A stretch of 22,119 bases of DNA, from NCBI GenBank assembly GCA_937910905.1, contig CALEPV010000034.1, positions 1-22,119 of the forward strand, in the 5' to 3' direction. The notes under the pieces were generated by a model that saw only the letters and a program-made list of their open reading frames with translations, did not search any database and had not been told where the DNA came from. Made by a program: the position numbers and the translations under genes. Shown in pieces: positions 7,056-15,147 of this stretch. Each line of letters begins with the position of its first letter. Within the stretch, counting starts at the first letter, position 1. This DNA comes from an uncultured Prevotellaceae bacterium. GTDB lineage: Bacteria; Bacteroidota; Bacteroidia; Bacteroidales; Bacteroidaceae.

Positions 7056-8205
7056 TGTTTTCAGTATATTCATTACTTGCGAAACTTGAATACTTCTTAT
7101 AGTGCTTATCATAAAATTTCTTCTTGACCACAACGCCCCGGAAGGTCTTTTTGCGGATCTGCACCTGTAGCGCGGTGCCCAGCTTGGCTACAGCGCTATT
7201 CACCAGAGCCATGCACACACTCTTATCTACGGATATGCAGTGGTAACCCGTGGTGACTTCGCCCACGGTGTTGCCCTCGGCATCCAGCACCGGGTAGCCA
7301 TGACGAGGTATGGCCTTGCCCTCCAGCTCTATGCCTACGAGCTTCTGTGCCACGCCCTCGGTCTTCTGCTGGATGAGTGCATCGCGGCCTATGAACTCGG
7401 GTTTGTCCAGCTTGCAGAACATGGACAGTCCTGCCATCACAGGAGATATGTAGGCACTGAGCTCGTCGCCGTAGAGAGGCAGCCCTACCTCGAAACGTAG
7501 GGTGTCGCGGCAACCCAGTCCGCAGGGCTTGCAGCGTCCGCTCTGGATGAGCTTGCGCCAGCACTCCCTGATATAGTCGTGCGAGCCGTAGATCTCGAAG
7601 CCGTCCTCGCCAGTATAGCCTGTGCGGGAGATGATGACCTGACCCGACGGAAAGCCGTCGGGCACGGTGGCTGTCTTTGTGGTATAGAACTTCAGCTCCT
7701 TGCAGGGCAGGCCAAGCACCTGCTCCACCACGGCCTCAGCCTGCGGACCCTGCACAGCGAGCTGGCCATACTGGTCGCTCTGGTGGTCCAGATTGATATC
7801 GAAGCCAACAGCCTGCTGCTGCATCCACGCCACATCCTTGTCGATGTTGGCGGCGTTGATTACCAGGAAGAAGTCGTCCTTGCCCATCTTATATACAAGC
7901 AGGTCGTCTACTGTGCCGCCATTTGGGTACAGCATCATACCATAATATATTTGTCCCGTTGGAGCATCGGTGATGTCGTTTGTGAAGATGTGGTTCACGT
8001 AGCGCTCGGCATCCACACCCGTGATGCGCACTTCGCCCATGTGCGACACGTCGAAAACGCCGCAATCGGTGCGCACAGCCGTGTGTTCGTCAACTATGTT
8101 GGTGTACTGTATGGGCATGATGAAACCGCCGAATGGCTGCATGAGCGCGCCCAGTGCCACATGTTCGTCGTATAGACAGGTCTTCTTTTCCATGATGTCA
8201 GTCAT
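7039..8205 (-). CDS. gcvT: Aminomethyltransferase (T-protein) with a repeat-derived C-terminus
   Basis: This enzyme transfers the methylene group from aminomethyl-lipoyl GcvH to tetrahydrofolate, releasing ammonia. Family motifs include FDVSHMGEV (51-59), YPNGGTVDDLLVY (93-105, containing the Asp expected to act in catalysis) and SRTGYTGEDGFEIY. It has 388 residues against about 360-375 for relatives. The natural end is probably near KKKFYDKHYKKY, and the last 15 or so residues (SSFASNEYTENKPHRG) are extra. The final NKPHRG and the TAA lie at and in the palindrome at 7041-7055, which suggests that a repeat replaced the original stop. The start at 8205 overlaps the ligase stop by 8 bases. MEKKTCLYDE at 8193 is an equally possible start. 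Confidence 0.94.
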   Translation of the reverse strand: MTDIMEKKTCLYDEHVALGALMQPFGGFIMPIQYTNIVDEHTAVRTDCGVFDVSHMGEVRITGVDAERYVNHIFTNDITDAPTGQIYYGMMLYPNGGTVDDLLVYKMGKDDFFLVINAANIDKDVAWMQQQAVGFDINLDHQSDQYGQLAVQGPQAEAVVEQVLGLPCKELKFYTTKTATVPDGFPSGQVIISRTGYTGEDGFEIYGSHDYIRECWRKLIQSGRCKPCGLGCRDTLRFEVGLPLYGDELSAYISPVMAGLSMFCKLDKPEFIGRDALIQQKTEGVAQKLVGIELEGKAIPRHGYPVLDAEGNTVGEVTTGYHCISVDKSVCMALVNSAVAKLGTALQVQIRKKTFRGVVVKKKFYDKHYKKYSSFASNEYTENKPHRG

Positions 8206-9181
8206 TCTCTGTTAGTATGTTTATCAGGTCTTCAGTATGCAGGTTAAGTATCACACCCGTGAGCTCGGGCGGCAGTGCTGCCCGCAGGGCCTGGGCCTTA
8301 AGCGGACAGCCGCGCAGGGGGTGCAGCAGCTGGCCGTCGATGTCGCCCACCACGAAGAAGTCGCCCATGATGTTGGCAGAGCGAATCACATCATTCTTCA
8401 CTTCCAGCCTCACTTCCAGGTCCCCCACTCCCTCGATACGTCCGCTACGAATCACGCTGTAACTGGGATTCCTGCCGTAGACGAATTCATCATCGAGGTA
8501 GTCGCGCTCCAACAGCTCTATGGCATCCACATCGGTGGCTGTCAGCAGCAGTTCGCGGTCGCACAGACGGCGCCGGATGGCAGCCATCACCTCGGCGAGG
8601 CTCAGCGTGGTGTAGTCCTTCAGCAGGGCTATACGCTGCCGCACACTATCCACGCCTTTGCTCTCCAGCTTAGCCGTCGACGGCGTGATAGCTCCCACCA
8701 TATTCTCCATCGTGGTGTCATAGAGCAGCGTGCCGTGCACTATGGCATGTCCGGGAATATGGTAGAACGCATTGCCGGATACCTTGCGTCCGTCGATTAG
8801 CACATCGTTGCGTCCGCTGGTGGTAGCCTCCACGCCCATCTCGCGCAGCACGAGCAGCAGCAGCTGGATGTAGCGATGATAGGTAAACTGCACATTGTCG
8901 GAACGTGTGATATAAGCCAGCATCACGTTGCCCATGTCGGCATACACACAACCGCCACCGCTCTTGCGACGATAAGTTGCGATACCGTGGGCACGGCAGT
9001 AGTCCACGTTCACCTCGTTCTCAATCAACTGGTTACGTCCAAATATCACGCTCGGCCCCACCTGCCACATCAGGAAGAGGTCTTCGTCACCATCGTTGCG
9101 GTGACGTGCCAAGTACTCCTCCAGAGCCAGATAGAAGCTTAGGCGGCGTGGTTGCTGGTCGGGCAGCGGAACAAAAGTCAT
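8198..9181 (-). CDS. lplA: Lipoate-protein ligase
   Basis: This 327-residue protein of the BPL/LplA/LipB fold attaches free lipoate to carrier lysines through a lipoyl-AMP intermediate. RRKSGGGCVY (71-80) is the family's RRxSGGG loop, and DGRKVSGNAFY (130-140) carries the catalytic lysine, Lys133. The C-terminal third (after about 245) resembles the LplA accessory domain. It is first in the minus-strand operon, 8 bases overlapping gcvT, so its likely target here is GcvH. Whether it works on scavenged lipoate only, or on other E2 proteins, cannot be read from the sequence. The start at 9181 is the first ATG after a well-matched promoter. Confidence 0.9.
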   Translation of the reverse strand: MTFVPLPDQQPRRLSFYLALEEYLARHRNDGDEDLFLMWQVGPSVIFGRNQLIENEVNVDYCRAHGIATYRRKSGGGCVYADMGNVMLAYITRSDNVQFTYHRYIQLLLLVLREMGVEATTSGRNDVLIDGRKVSGNAFYHIPGHAIVHGTLLYDTTMENMVGAITPSTAKLESKGVDSVRQRIALLKDYTTLSLAEVMAAIRRRLCDRELLLTATDVDAIELLERDYLDDEFVYGRNPSYSVIRSGRIEGVGDLEVRLEVKNDVIRSANIMGDFFVVGDIDGQLLHPLRGCPLKAQALRAALPPELTGVILNLHTEDLINILTEND

Positions 9182-9248
9182 ACCGGGGCGTGCAGGAAGT
9201 GACGGTTAGTCAGTTGCGGTTTGGTTCTCTCAAAGGCTTTCTGTGCCG

Positions 9249-9280
9249 CAAACATAGCAATTATTTCTAGCCACTCCAAG
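9249..9280 (-). promoter_or_regulatory. Bacteroidetes-type promoter for the glycine cleavage operon
   Basis: On the minus strand CTTG (9280-9277) is followed after 20 bases by TATGTTTG (9256-9249), fitting the TTTG-N19-21-TAnnTTTG consensus well. It lies about 68 bases ahead of the lplA start and is the best promoter candidate for the whole lplA-gcvT-gcvH-gcvPA-gcvPB-lpdA group. I looked for a glycine riboswitch in this short leader and saw none. Confidence 0.65.
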
Positions 9281-9325
9281 TTTTCGGCCAACTTTATGTC
9301 GCATTGCCCATTATTCAGCAAAAGT

Positions 9326-9405
9326 TGCACCGCGGTGCAGCTATCGTTGCAGCACGGTGCAGCGACACTTGCACCGCGGTGCAGCCACTGCTGGAGCACG
9401 CTCCA
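9326..9405. repeat. Palindromic TGCACCGCGGTGCA repeats in the lplA-lysS intergenic region
   Basis: The 14-base perfect palindrome TGCACCGCGGTGCA occurs twice (9326-9339 and 9370-9383). A degenerate relative (TGCAGCACGGTGCAG) lies between them, and a separate TGGAG/CTCCA hairpin follows at 9392-9405. The cluster sits between two divergent promoters in the 332-base gap 9182-9513. It could be a dispersed repeat family or a set of sites for a dimeric regulator, and the sequence alone does not decide. No gene is supported in this gap. Confidence 0.65.
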
Positions 9406-9473
9406 ACTTTCCGCGCACAAAATAATGTGCAAATAATCGCCAAAATTGCGCCCGCCTTTTGAGGAGAAATGCT

Positions 9474-9481
9474 TATCTTTG
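9474..9481 (+). promoter_or_regulatory. -7 element (TATCTTTG) for lysS
   Basis: TATCTTTG matches TAnnTTTG and lies 33 bases before the lysS ATG at 9514. No TTG is seen at the usual 19-21 base spacing. The position also supports 9514 rather than 9469 as the true start, since 9469 would lie at or before the transcription start. Confidence 0.55.
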
Positions 9482-9513
9482 CACCGCAATTTGTTTGTAT
9501 ATATATCATTTTA

Positions 9514-11307
9514 ATGAACTTAGATGTACTTGAGCTAAGCGAACAAGAGATTGTTCGCCGCCAGAATATGGAAGCACTGCGGGCCATGGGTATCAACCCC
9601 TACCCCGCCGCAGAATATCCCGTGACTGCTTGGAGCACCGACATCGTCAGAGACTTCACAGACCTGCCTGTGACAGGAAAGGATGAGGAAGGCAATGACG
9701 TGCGCGAGACCGCCACGCCGGAGAACAGCCCTGTGGTGAGCATCGCCGGACGCATCATGAGCAAGAGCATCATGGGCAAGGCGGGATTCGCCAAGCTGCA
9801 GGACTCGAAGGGCCGCATCCAGGTGTATGTGCAGCGCGATGCCATCTGCCCCGGCGAGAACAAGGATATGTATAATGTTGTGTTCAAGAAGCTGCTCGAC
9901 CTAGGAGACTTCATCGGTGTGAAGGGCTACGTATTCCGCACCAAGACAGGCGAGATTAGCGTTCACGTGATGGAGATGACCGTTCTGAGCAAGAGCCTGA
10001 AGCCACTACCTGTGGTGAAGACCGATGCCGAGGGCAACGTGTACGACAGCTTTGATGACCCGGAGCTACGCTACCGCCAGCGCTACGTAGACCTCGTGGT
10101 GAACGCAGGCGTAAAGAACACATTCTTGAAGCGCGCCACCATAATCCGCACCATGCGCCGCATACTTGACGAGGCCGGATATACTGAGGTAGACACGCCA
10201 ATACTGCAGAACATCCCAGGCGGTGCCAGCGCACGCCCGTTCACGACACACTTCAACGCCCTGAATCAGGACATGTACATGCGCATAGCCACTGAGCTCT
10301 ACCTAAAGCGCCTCATCGTGGGGGGCTTCGAAGGCGTGTACGAGATGGGCAAGAACTTCCGCAACGAGGGCATGGACAAAACCCACAACCCCGAGTTCAC
10401 CTGCATGGAGCTGTATGTAAGCTACAAGGATCTGAACTGGGGCATGGGCTTCACCGAGCGTATGCTGGAGCAAATCTGCACTGCCGTCAACGGCAAGCCA
10501 GAGGTGGAAATCGACGGTAAGGTCGTGTCCTTCAAGGCTCCGTTCCGCCGTCTGCCCATCCTGGATGCCATCAAGGAGAAGACAGGCTATGATCTGTACC
10601 CGATGAGCGAGGACGAGATTCGCGAGGTGGCCAAGAAGCTGGGCATCGAAGTGGACGAGACAATGGGCAAGGGCAAGCTCATCGACGAGATCTTCGGCGA
10701 GACTTGCGAAGGCACATTCATCCAGCCCACATTCATCACCGACTATCCTGTGGAGATGTCGCCACTGACCAAGATGCACCGTTCTAAGCCTGGTCTGACC
10801 GAGCGTTTCGAGCTGATGGTGAACGGCAAGGAGCTGGCCAATGCCTACTCTGAGCTCAACGACCCAATCGACCAAGAGGAGCGTTTCAAGGAACAGATGC
10901 GACTGGCGGCCAAGGGCGACGATGAGGCGATGATTATCGACCAAGACTTCCTGCGCGCTCTGCAGTACGGTATGCCCCCCACATTCGGCATCGGAATAGG
11001 CATAGACCGTCTGGTGATGCTGCTCACAGGCAAGTTCGCCATAGGCGAGGTGATGCTGTTCCCGCAGATGAAGCCCGAAGTGAAAGTACCCCGCGACAAG
11101 GACGAAGCTTTCATGGCTCTTGGCTTCAAGGCTGAGATTATCCCCATACTTCGCAAGGCTGGCTACAACCTGGTGTCCACCCTTCAGGGCCAGAAGGCAC
11201 AGAAAGTACAACAACAGATTGGCGAAATCATCAAGAAGTACAAGCTTGATATTGAGAAGCCGTCCGTGCAGGAACTGGAAGCCATACTGCCCACAGCTAC
11301 TGAATAG
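9514..11307 (+). CDS. lysS: Lysyl-tRNA synthetase (class II)
   Basis: This cytoplasmic enzyme charges tRNA-Lys. An OB-fold anticodon-binding domain (SIAGRIMSKSIMGKAGFAKL) precedes the class II catalytic core. Motif 2 is seen as YEMGKNFRNEGMD and motif 3 as FGIGIGIDRLVMLLTG. I take MNLDVLELSEQEIVRRQNM as the start (597 residues), because the 15-residue longer version would begin inside the promoter. A C-terminal extension of about 60 residues (after PQMKPE, ending VQELEAILPTATE) is longer than in E. coli LysS and typical of Bacteroidetes. In many Bacteroidales lysS is followed directly by gpsA (from memory). Here a secreted-protein gene separates them. Confidence 0.96.
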   Translation: MNLDVLELSEQEIVRRQNMEALRAMGINPYPAAEYPVTAWSTDIVRDFTDLPVTGKDEEGNDVRETATPENSPVVSIAGRIMSKSIMGKAGFAKLQDSKGRIQVYVQRDAICPGENKDMYNVVFKKLLDLGDFIGVKGYVFRTKTGEISVHVMEMTVLSKSLKPLPVVKTDAEGNVYDSFDDPELRYRQRYVDLVVNAGVKNTFLKRATIIRTMRRILDEAGYTEVDTPILQNIPGGASARPFTTHFNALNQDMYMRIATELYLKRLIVGGFEGVYEMGKNFRNEGMDKTHNPEFTCMELYVSYKDLNWGMGFTERMLEQICTAVNGKPEVEIDGKVVSFKAPFRRLPILDAIKEKTGYDLYPMSEDEIREVAKKLGIEVDETMGKGKLIDEIFGETCEGTFIQPTFITDYPVEMSPLTKMHRSKPGLTERFELMVNGKELANAYSELNDPIDQEERFKEQMRLAAKGDDEAMIIDQDFLRALQYGMPPTFGIGIGIDRLVMLLTGKFAIGEVMLFPQMKPEVKVPRDKDEAFMALGFKAEIIPILRKAGYNLVSTLQGQKAQKVQQQIGEIIKKYKLDIEKPSVQELEAILPTATE

Positions 11308-11367
11308 AGACTATATATGCGAGCGAAACAATATTTTTTTCACTAACTAAACATTATTCCTAATCAC

Positions 11368-14300
11368 ATGAAACTACGCTTACTCTCCGCAGCGGTTATG
11401 CTAGCCGCAGGATTGATGGTTTCAGCACAGACCGACCCTGTCGATGTCACTGAACAGTATCTGCACAATGCCGACTTCTCGGAAGATGCAGCTATCACAG
11501 AAGGTGGTATCTGCACCTACGACTACGACATGTCGAAAAATGGCGTGTCACTGTTCGGAATGCAGACCGTAACTAGTTGGACAGCAAGTTCTCCGTCGGA
11601 CAACACCGCTCAAGAGTCTCGCACCGACGGTGCCAACGCCAAGGCTGCCGGTATCTTTGCCATCGGCAATGAAGTGGCATTCCTCGGTGGTGGAGGCTAC
11701 ACGGCTCCTCTATCAGGTCCCAATGATGAGGAAGAAGGCAATGTCCTCGGATTCATCGCTGTATGGGGTGCCAAGGCACAGTACACACAGGAGGTAACCC
11801 TGCCAGCAGGTGCCTATCGCATGGTCATTACGTTGCAGAACAGGGCAGGCTCCACAGCTGTATCAGCCAACCTCTGCGGCTTCCAGGCTGCCGACGGCAC
11901 GAACTACTATTCCAGCAAGCTCACATGGGATATGGTTACTGAATGGGAGACCGATACCATAGAGTTCCTCCTGAAAGAGGAAACAAACGGTGCTTTCTCC
12001 TTGGGATACACTGCAGGCAACGCCGGCTCAGGCGCAATGCCCCACCTCTTCTTCAAGAGTGTGGAGCTCTATACCATAGATGCCGACCCGCTCATCCAAG
12101 CTGAGATTGAAGCTGCCAAGGAAGACCTGCTGGCTGCTATCGAAGCTGGAGAAGAACTCGGTATCAGCACCAGTGCCGCCCAGGCTGTCTACGATGACGC
12201 AAATGCTACCTTAGAGCAGGTGCTGGCCGCTATCGAAGCACAGAAGGCACTCAATGAAAAGGGGCTGACAGACTTCACCGACTTTTTCATCAACAACGCT
12301 CACTTCACCAACGGTGAGCCACTCGACGGCGGTGTCTGCACATATGACTACGACATCGAGACCCATCAGGACAAGGGTGCCAAGTACTTCGGTATGCAGC
12401 CTGTGGACTCATGGACAGCCAGTAACCCCAACAGTAATGCCCGCGCCAGCGGCGTGTTTGCCGTTGGTTCGCCCGAGACCATCTGGCTTGGCGGCCCTGG
12501 CTTTGCCACTCCTGAGAAGAAGGCCAACGGCGCTACCGAGGGTAACATCTTCGGTTTCGTAAGCGTATGGAGCGCCAGCAGCTACTACTACCAGCAGGTG
12601 ACTCTGCCCGCAGGCACCTACACCATCACTATTCCTACATACAACTGCGGTGGCACTGGTACTGTTGCCAAGAACCTCTGCGGCTTCATCTCCGATGATG
12701 GCGAGGAGTATCTGGCAGAGAAAACATCTTTTGAGCTGAACAAGTGGACCGAGGAGACCATCAAGTTCACACTGTACGACGAGACCTCCGGACGCATCTC
12801 TATCGGTTATCAGGCTGCCAACGCAGGCTCTGGCTCAATGCCACACCTGTGGATTGACGAGTTCCTGCTGAAGTACAACGGCGTACTCGACATCAAGCCT
12901 AGCCTGTTGGCTCTGCAAGCTGCCGTACGCACAGCCGAGGCCTACACCGACTTCAGCGATGGCCAGTATGAGGAAGCTATCCGCGCTCAGCTGGAGGATG
13001 CATACGATGCTGCCCAGGCTCTTGTTGAGTCTACCAGCGAAGACGACGATGCCAATATTGCAGCTGCTACAGCTCTGAACAACTTGGTCATCCAGGCACG
13101 CGACAGCCGCGATGAATATGAGAGATTCCGCAACTTCATCGACGGTCGCCTGAGCGCAGCCAGCGAGAAGTATGCCGACAACGACGAGATGGCCGACCTC
13201 GCAGAAGAGCTCGAAGACCTAATTGAGACGTACGATGAGGCTTACGAGGACGGAAGCTACAGCACAGAGCAGATTGAAGCTGCCATCAGCGGGCTGCAAG
13301 CAAAAATTGTTGCAGCCGTGAAGGTTGTTCTGCAGCAGGCTGTCGAGGCCGGTGGCGAGCAGAACGTGGATGTAACCGCACTGTTCACCAACACCGACTG
13401 GGCCGACAACACCATCACAGGATGGAGCAACGAGACTGGCACCAGCGCCTTCAAGAGCGACAACAACACTGCCGAGGTTTGGGGGCAGAGCTCATTCAAT
13501 ATCTACCAGACCGTAGCTGATATGCCTGCAGGTGCCTACGAGATTACCGTACAAGCCTTCTACCGCATGGGCTCCAACCAGGTGAACTACGACGAGAGCG
13601 TAACACCTCAGTACGAGACCAGCAAGAGCTACGTATATGCCAACGAGAACCGCAAGGAGCTGCGCAACGTGCTACAGTTTGCTGTTGCCGATAACGCGAG
13701 AGACGAGTTCCACACTGGTGGCATCGTGAACGAGCAGTTCGACTCTATCTTCGTGCCTAACAACATGGCCAGCGCTCAGCACATCTTCACTACGGGCGAC
13801 GGCTCACCTAACACCCTGACAGCTGCTCTGCTGGAGGCTGGTGACCTAACCATCGGTATTCAAGGCGTTGACCTGCAGGGCGACGAGTGGACCATATGGG
13901 GTGAATTCACCGTTGTATACCGTGGCGAAGCTGGCGTTGACGTAGCACTGAACGACCAGATTCAGCAGCTCATCGACGAGGCACAGGTTTACTACGCGGC
14001 CAACTGCTCTGGCGTAATCAAAGCTACCACCGATATCGAGGAGGCTACCCAAGCTGGCGAGGCCGCCATCGAAAGCGATGCAACTGAGGCTAAGCTGGCT
14101 GCCATCAAGACTCTCCAGAGCGTAATCGAATATGCTTCGAAGTGCGCAGGCCTGGTTGAGCAGATCACAAACGAGCTGACACTCTACGATGAGCTGATAA
14201 GTACCGTTGACATCATCAGCAACGACACCGAATTCAATGCATTGCTTGAAGAGGTTGGCACAGCTTCCGACACAGAGGAATTCGAAAGCAACGAAATCAT

Positions 14301-14973
14301 TGAGAAGTGGCTGGCTGACCTCAAGAGCGGCTGGAGCAAGTACGTGCTTGCGCAGGACGGCTACGCAGAGGCTAGCATCGACAACCCATTGGATATTACA
14401 CCAATCATACTCAACAGCGACTTCGAGACTGGCACACTCACCGGCTGGAACGTAGAGAGCACCAATGGTGACACCGGTGTCAAGGCTACCGACAACGACA
14501 CCTACGCTATGGAAAACAGCAACGGCGCATACCTGTTCAACACTTGGAACCAGGGCACCGTGGGTTACTCCATCGATCAGGACATCGTTCTGCCTACTGG
14601 CTTCTACACTCTCAAGTTCGTGGTTGCCACCGATGCCGACAAGGTGATTGTGGCTCACGTTGGCGAGCGCACAGACTCCATCACCTGCGTTGGCAAGGCT
14701 GAAGGTCTCGAGAAGAGCATCGACTTCAGTGTAACCGAGGCTGAGCAGACAGTAAACATTGGTTTGAAGGGTGTTGAGACATGGTACAAGGCTGACAACT
14801 TCCGCCTCTACTACATCGGCACCACAGCTCCTGATGCTGTCATCGCCATCGAGGACGAGGAGAAGGCAAGCACACTGCGCAACTCTGCAACCTACAACAT
14901 TGCCGGTCAGCGTGTAGGCAAGCCACAGAAGGGCATCTACATCATCGGCAACCGCAAGGTTGTAGTGAAGTAA
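11368..14973 (+). CDS. Large secreted multidomain surface protein with a C-terminal sorting-like tail
   Basis: I do not recognise a named family. The 1201-residue protein starts with a signal peptide (MKLRLLSAAVMLAAGLMVSA, cleavage probably after Ala20). Two related beta-rich modules (about 34-236 and 308-507) share GG[IV]CTYDYD, FGMQ.V.SWTAS, NLCGF and GSMPHL. A third module (about 668-850) and a fourth (about 1015-1150, beginning LNSDFETGTLTGW) have the look of carbohydrate-binding-module-like jelly rolls. They are joined by acidic, Ala/Glu-rich helical linkers (242-300, 512-665, 857-1000) resembling FIVAR-type spacers. The last 28 residues (YNIAGQRV...GIYIIGNRKVVVK) match the short C-terminal sorting pattern of type IX-secreted Prevotella proteins. 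No catalytic domain is evident. It probably acts at the cell surface, perhaps binding glycan. It lies 60 bases after lysS and ends in a strong terminator. Confidence 0.85.
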   Translation: MKLRLLSAAVMLAAGLMVSAQTDPVDVTEQYLHNADFSEDAAITEGGICTYDYDMSKNGVSLFGMQTVTSWTASSPSDNTAQESRTDGANAKAAGIFAIGNEVAFLGGGGYTAPLSGPNDEEEGNVLGFIAVWGAKAQYTQEVTLPAGAYRMVITLQNRAGSTAVSANLCGFQAADGTNYYSSKLTWDMVTEWETDTIEFLLKEETNGAFSLGYTAGNAGSGAMPHLFFKSVELYTIDADPLIQAEIEAAKEDLLAAIEAGEELGISTSAAQAVYDDANATLEQVLAAIEAQKALNEKGLTDFTDFFINNAHFTNGEPLDGGVCTYDYDIETHQDKGAKYFGMQPVDSWTASNPNSNARASGVFAVGSPETIWLGGPGFATPEKKANGATEGNIFGFVSVWSASSYYYQQVTLPAGTYTITIPTYNCGGTGTVAKNLCGFISDDGEEYLAEKTSFELNKWTEETIKFTLYDETSGRISIGYQAANAGSGSMPHLWIDEFLLKYNGVLDIKPSLLALQAAVRTAEAYTDFSDGQYEEAIRAQLEDAYDAAQALVESTSEDDDANIAAATALNNLVIQARDSRDEYERFRNFIDGRLSAASEKYADNDEMADLAEELEDLIETYDEAYEDGSYSTEQIEAAISGLQAKIVAAVKVVLQQAVEAGGEQNVDVTALFTNTDWADNTITGWSNETGTSAFKSDNNTAEVWGQSSFNIYQTVADMPAGAYEITVQAFYRMGSNQVNYDESVTPQYETSKSYVYANENRKELRNVLQFAVADNARDEFHTGGIVNEQFDSIFVPNNMASAQHIFTTGDGSPNTLTAALLEAGDLTIGIQGVDLQGDEWTIWGEFTVVYRGEAGVDVALNDQIQQLIDEAQVYYAANCSGVIKATTDIEEATQAGEAAIESDATEAKLAAIKTLQSVIEYASKCAGLVEQITNELTLYDELISTVDIISNDTEFNALLEEVGTASDTEEFESNEIIEKWLADLKSGWSKYVLAQDGYAEASIDNPLDITPIILNSDFETGTLTGWNVESTNGDTGVKATDNDTYAMENSNGAYLFNTWNQGTVGYSIDQDIVLPTGFYTLKFVVATDADKVIVAHVGERTDSITCVGKAEGLEKSIDFSVTEAEQTVNIGLKGVETWYKADNFRLYYIGTTAPDAVIAIEDEEKASTLRNSATYNIAGQRVGKPQKGIYIIGNRKVVVK

Positions 14974-15006
14974 GCTCACAGATAATTTTTAACCATCACT
15001 AAACAC

Positions 15007-15048
15007 GAGGGCGTGTCGACAGTCCAATGCGGCTGTTGACACGCCCTC
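15007..15048 (+). terminator. Rho-independent terminator after the secreted-protein gene
   Basis: The 16-base arms (15007-15022 and 15033-15048; GAGGGCGTGTC... with ...GACACGCCCTC) pair fully apart from one G-U wobble. They enclose a 10-base loop and are followed by TTTATTA. It separates this gene from the gpsA promoter. Confidence 0.85.
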
Positions 15049-15081
15049 TTTATTACTTTAGCGAAAACTTATGCACACATC

Positions 15082-15112
15082 CTTGCATTATCATCTTTTT
15101 GCAGTAACTTTG
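15082..15112 (+). promoter_or_regulatory. Bacteroidetes-type promoter for gpsA
   Basis: CTTG (15082-15085) is followed after exactly 19 bases by TAACTTTG (15105-15112), a near-ideal TTTG-N19-TAnnTTTG promoter. It lies 35 bases ahead of the gpsA ATG and just after a terminator, so it probably starts a new transcript that could extend through mutA and mutB. Confidence 0.75.
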
Positions 15113-15147
15113 CCACGTTAAAGACACATCAACGACACTCGCCGCCT

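Noticed and set aside
6853..7127. Short plus-strand frames (71-78 codons) over the gcvH-gcvT gap
   Set aside because: They are composed of palindromic repeat sequence and gcvT antisense, and show no protein-like features.
9182..9248. Glycine riboswitch ahead of the glycine cleavage operon
   Set aside because: The leader between the promoter and the lplA start is under 70 bases and shows no paired aptamer architecture.
9326..9383. CRISPR-like repeated palindromes
   Set aside because: Only two exact 14-base copies occur, with no regular spacers and no cas genes nearby.
10303..11214. 303-codon frame antisense to lysS
   Set aside because: It lies wholly within a well-recognised lysyl-tRNA synthetase, and its His/Leu/Val-rich composition is what the complement of that coding sequence would give.
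13846..14979. Long open frame of 377 codons antisense to the secreted-protein gene
   Set aside because: The plus-strand gene has a signal peptide, repeated modules and a sorting tail. The antisense frame has no recognisable motif and arises from the codon bias of the real gene.
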